Assembly: GCF_020283565.1 (NCBI RefSeq)
Contig: NC_060060.1
Location: forward strand, 8,928,001-8,992,000
DNA: 64,000 nucleotides
Direction of reading: 5' to 3'
From: Trifolium pratense
Lineage: Eukaryota; Streptophyta; Magnoliopsida; Fabales; Fabaceae
Part shown: in pieces, positions 60,994-64,000 of the stretch
Layout: every line of letters begins with the position of its first letter
Numbering within the stretch: the stretch's first letter is position 1
Position numbers and translations under genes: made by a program
Notes under the pieces: generated by a model
Database searches by the model: none
What the model was told of the DNA's origin: nothing
The model's input: the letters and a program-made list of their open reading frames with translations, nothing else

Positions 60994-63900
60994 TTAATCA
61001 GAGATTGAAAACATGTTCAGATGTTTCTTTATAAAATCAAATCTTTCAACGGGTAAGGCTTTAGTAAATATGTCAGCCATTGATTTTCAGTATCAACGAA
61101 CTTAATATCTATTATGCCTCTCTGAACATAATCTCTGATGAAATGATGTTTAATTTCAATATGTTTGGCTCTAGAGTGAAGGATAGGATTTTTAGATAAA
61201 TGAATGGCTGCAGTATTATCACAATATAAAGGAATATTGTGACTGCTTACTTGATAATCTTCTAACTGATATTTTAACCAGAGTAGTTGTGTGCAACACT
61301 TAGCTGCTGAAATGTATTCTACTTCTGCTGTAGACAATGCTATAGTAGCTTGTCTTTTACTAGCCCAGGAGATAAGGTTTTCACCAACAAATTGACAATT
61401 GCCACTTGTGGATTTTCTTTCAATTTTATCTCCAGCATAGTCAGCATCACATAATCCATTTAGCACATAATCATTGGATTTCTTATAGAGAAGTCCAAGA
61501 TTAGTTGTTCCTTTCAGATACCTAAAGATTCTCTTTACAGCAGTAAGATGAGACTCTCTAGGATCTGACTAGAATCTTGCACATAAACAGACACTGAATA
61601 AAATATCAGGCCTAGAGGCTGTCAGATAGAGTAAAGAACCAATCATACCTCTGTAGACCTTTTGATCTACTTTTCCTTCATCTTCTGTTTTGCTCATGTT
61701 GGTTGTTGAATGCATAGGAGTGTTCATTATCTTGCAATCATCTAGATTGAACTTCTTCAGATGTTCCTTGGTGTATTTAGATTGATGAACATAAGTTCCT
61801 TCCTTCTTCTGATTAATTTGAATTCCAAGGAAGAACTTCAATTCTCCCATCATGCTCATTTCAAATTCATCCTGCATTATCTTAGAGAAATTCTTGCACA
61901 AGGAAGCATTAGTTGAACCAAAAATAATATCATCAACATAAATCTGAATGATTAAAATATCTTCTTTGGTTGTTTTTCTAAAGAGTGTGCAATCAACCTT
62001 CCCTTTCTCAAAACCCTTTTCCAGAAGGAAATTACTGAGTCTATCATACCAAGCTCTTGGAGCTTGTTTCAGACCATACAGTGATTTCTTCAATCTAAAA
62101 ACATGTTCTGGGTTTGAGATATCTTCAAAACCAGGAGGTTTTTTGACATACACTTCTTCAGAAATGAAACCATTTAAGAAGGCACTTTTAACATCCATCT
62201 GATACAGAGTTATTCCATGATTAACAGCATAAGATAGAAGTAACCTGATAGCTTCAAGCCTAGCTACTGGTGCAAAAGTTTCAGTATAGTCAATCCTCTC
62301 TTGCTGACTATACCCTTGTGCAACCAGTCCAGCTTTGTTTCTTACCACTTCACCTTGCTCATTCAGCTTGTTTCTGAATACCCATTTTGTTCCAATAATG
62401 TTCTTGTGTGAAGGTTTGGGCACCAGAGTCCATACATCATTTCTTTGAAATTGATTCAGCTCTTCTTGCATTGCCACTATCCAAGCATCATCTTGCAGAG
62501 CTTCATCAACTTTTGAGGGTTCCATCATTGAGATAAGACCAACCAAGGATTCCTCACTTCTTAGTTGAGATCTTGTTTTTCTTGGACTATCTTTGTTTCC
62601 TAGGATCAGTTCCTCTGGATGAGATGATTTGTATTTGAAAGTGTTTCTTGGGGGTTCATCATCTTCAGACTCAACAATAGCAGGTTCAGAAGCTGCTTCA
62701 TTGCTTTGATGTTCAGAGTCTGTTGGAACTATCATGTTCAGAGGTTTTTCAGAGAGTGGATGTTCTAAGTAGTTTGGAATGTCTGAATACTGATCCTCTG
62801 ATACCTGAAATTTAGAAAAACCTTCCACAAGCTCTGACACTTGGTCAGACTCTTTGTCATCAAATTTGACATGCATAGTTTCTTCCACAGTATGTGTTTC
62901 AGAAATATACAGTCTGTATGCTTTTAAGCGTTCAGAGTATCCTATAAAGATACCCTTATAACCTCTAGCATCAAATTTCTTTAGATGGACTTTATTGTTT
63001 AGAATGTAACAAGTACATCCAAACTGATGAAAATAAGAAATGTCAGGTTTTCTTCCCTTGAACAGTTCATAAGCTGTTTTGTTCAACTTAGATCTGATAT
63101 AGATTCTATTTTGAACATAACATGTTGTGTTTACAGCTTCTGTCCATAAAAAGTTTGCTACTTTTGTTTCATGCATCATGGTTCTGGCAATTTCTTGCAG
63201 AGTTCTATTCTTCCTTTCAACAACCCCATTTTGTTGAGGAGTTCTAGGAGAAGAGAATTCATGCAATATGCCATAATTTTCACAAAAGGTTTCAAAAGGT
63301 TCATTTTCAAACTCCCCACCATGATCACTTCTAACTTTTAAAATGGTGTAGCCTTTTTCATTTTGAATTTGTTTGCAGAAGATGCTAAACTCATCATAAG
63401 CTTCATTTTTAGTTCTTAGGAATTTCACCCAAGTCCATCTACTGTAATCATCCACAATTACTAATCCATACTTCTTACCATTGATAGAGGCAGTGTTAAC
63501 TGGCCCAAACAAATCAATGTGAAGAAGTTCCAAAGGTCTTGAGGTAGAAACAATGTTCTTAGGCTTAAAAGATGATTTAGTAATCTTTCCTTTTTGGCAT
63601 GGACCACAAAGTGTGTTTGAGTGATATTTAATTTTTGGTAAACCTCTGACAAGGTCAAGCTTGCTAAGCTTAGAGATTAACCTCCAGTTAGCATGGTCTA
63701 ACCTCTTATGCCAGATCCATTTTTCTTCACTCAATGTCAAAAGACAAACCGCTTTTTGTTCATTCAAATCAGAAAGATTAATTTTATAGACATTGTTCTT
63801 TCTCATTCCTTTGAATACAATGGAGTTGTCAGATTGTTTAGACACAGTACATGATTCCTTATTAAAGACAACTACATAACCATTGTCGCAAAATTGACTT

Positions 63901-64000
63901 ATGCTCAATAGGTTATGTTTAAGTCTATCTACTAACCAAACATCATTAATAGATAGGGAAGAGTTACCTACTGTACCTGTACCTATTATCTTTCCTTTTT
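60994..64000 (-). pseudogene. copia pol polyprotein (integrase-RT-RNase H), partial
   Basis: Open from the right edge (upstream part outside). In order: pre-integrase domain (WHKRLDHANWRLISKL, CGPCQKGK), integrase core (HIDLFGP, RSDHGGEF, GVVERKNRT as DDE), reverse transcriptase (KWVFRNKLNEQGEVVRNKAG, DVKSAFLNG, YVDDIIFG), RNase H (ADYAGDKIERKSTSG, STAEVEYIS, YCDNTAA). Two lesions: TAG at 61571-61569 in CARF-SDPRES, where Gln is usual, and a one-base frameshift near 61080, after which the normal ending (ADIFTKALPVERFDFI) is found in another frame to a TAA at 60994. Confidence 0.9.

Larger units (their letters stand above)
55613..64000 (-). mobile_element. SIRE/Maximus-like Ty1/copia retrotransposon, partial
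   Basis: On the minus strand, in from the right edge: pol, an ORF in the env position, an antisense ORF, a polypurine tract and a 3' LTR. Long LTR (1,056 bp) and an extra ORF after pol fit the SIRE/Maximus lineage. The 5' LTR, gag and protease lie beyond 64000. Damaged by two in-frame stops and a frameshift. Confidence 0.88.

Overview
The window is nuclear DNA from a flowering plant, most likely a legume (Medicago/clover/pea type). The reasons are three spliced plant housekeeping genes with GT-AG introns, AT-rich spacers, and a transposon mix typical of legumes: SIRE/Maximus-like, Reina and Tat LTR elements, Stowaway, hAT and Harbinger DNA transposons, Helitrons and tRNA-derived SINEs. The species is inferred, not proven.

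Three host genes appear intact. (1) A mitochondrial aspartate aminotransferase on the minus strand, 24160 to 9511: ten exons, 422 residues. (2) A class II trehalose-6-phosphate synthase of the TPS7 type on the minus strand, 38413 to 29608: three coding exons, 861 residues, plus a 5'-leader intron. (3) LSM6, the U6 snRNA-associated Sm-like protein, on the plus strand, 41564 to 45408: three exons, 90 residues. Every splice junction I placed has GT-AG borders and keeps frame. All three genes are stretched by transposons inside introns.

Layout. 1-5.06 kb: truncated Ty3/gypsy Tat polyprotein. 5.4-8.7 kb: non-coding inverted-repeat element holding two ~180-bp tandem repeats and cut by a Helitron, which itself carries a Stowaway MITE. 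9.5-24.2 kb: aminotransferase gene. Its 8.9-kb intron 7 holds an internally deleted copia element and, 14 bp on, a solo LTR interrupted by a fresh, apparently complete Reina chromovirus; intron 2 holds MITEs, a SINE and retroposon pieces. 24.2-29.6 kb: palindromic MITE, broken repeat-family ORF cut by a hAT element, Helitron with a duplicated 5' end, LINE fragment. 29.6-38.4 kb: TPS7, with a two-gene PIF/Harbinger element in intron 2. 41.6-45.4 kb: LSM6, with two hAT elements in intron 1, one carrying an snRNA-type promoter.

45.7-54.8 kb: the most unusual region. It is a ~9-kb, apparently gene-free inverted repeat. Its diverged arms carry opposed arrays of a ~50-bp motif with a higher-order spacer, and two tRNA-derived modules per arm; the centre looks like a later Helitron. 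The right arm also contains five copies of the ~182-bp repeat seen at 6.3 kb.

55.6-64.0 kb: a SIRE/Maximus-like copia element on the minus strand running off the right edge, with 3' LTR, polypurine tract, pol, an env-position ORF, and an antisense ORF of 99 residues with its own TATA box.
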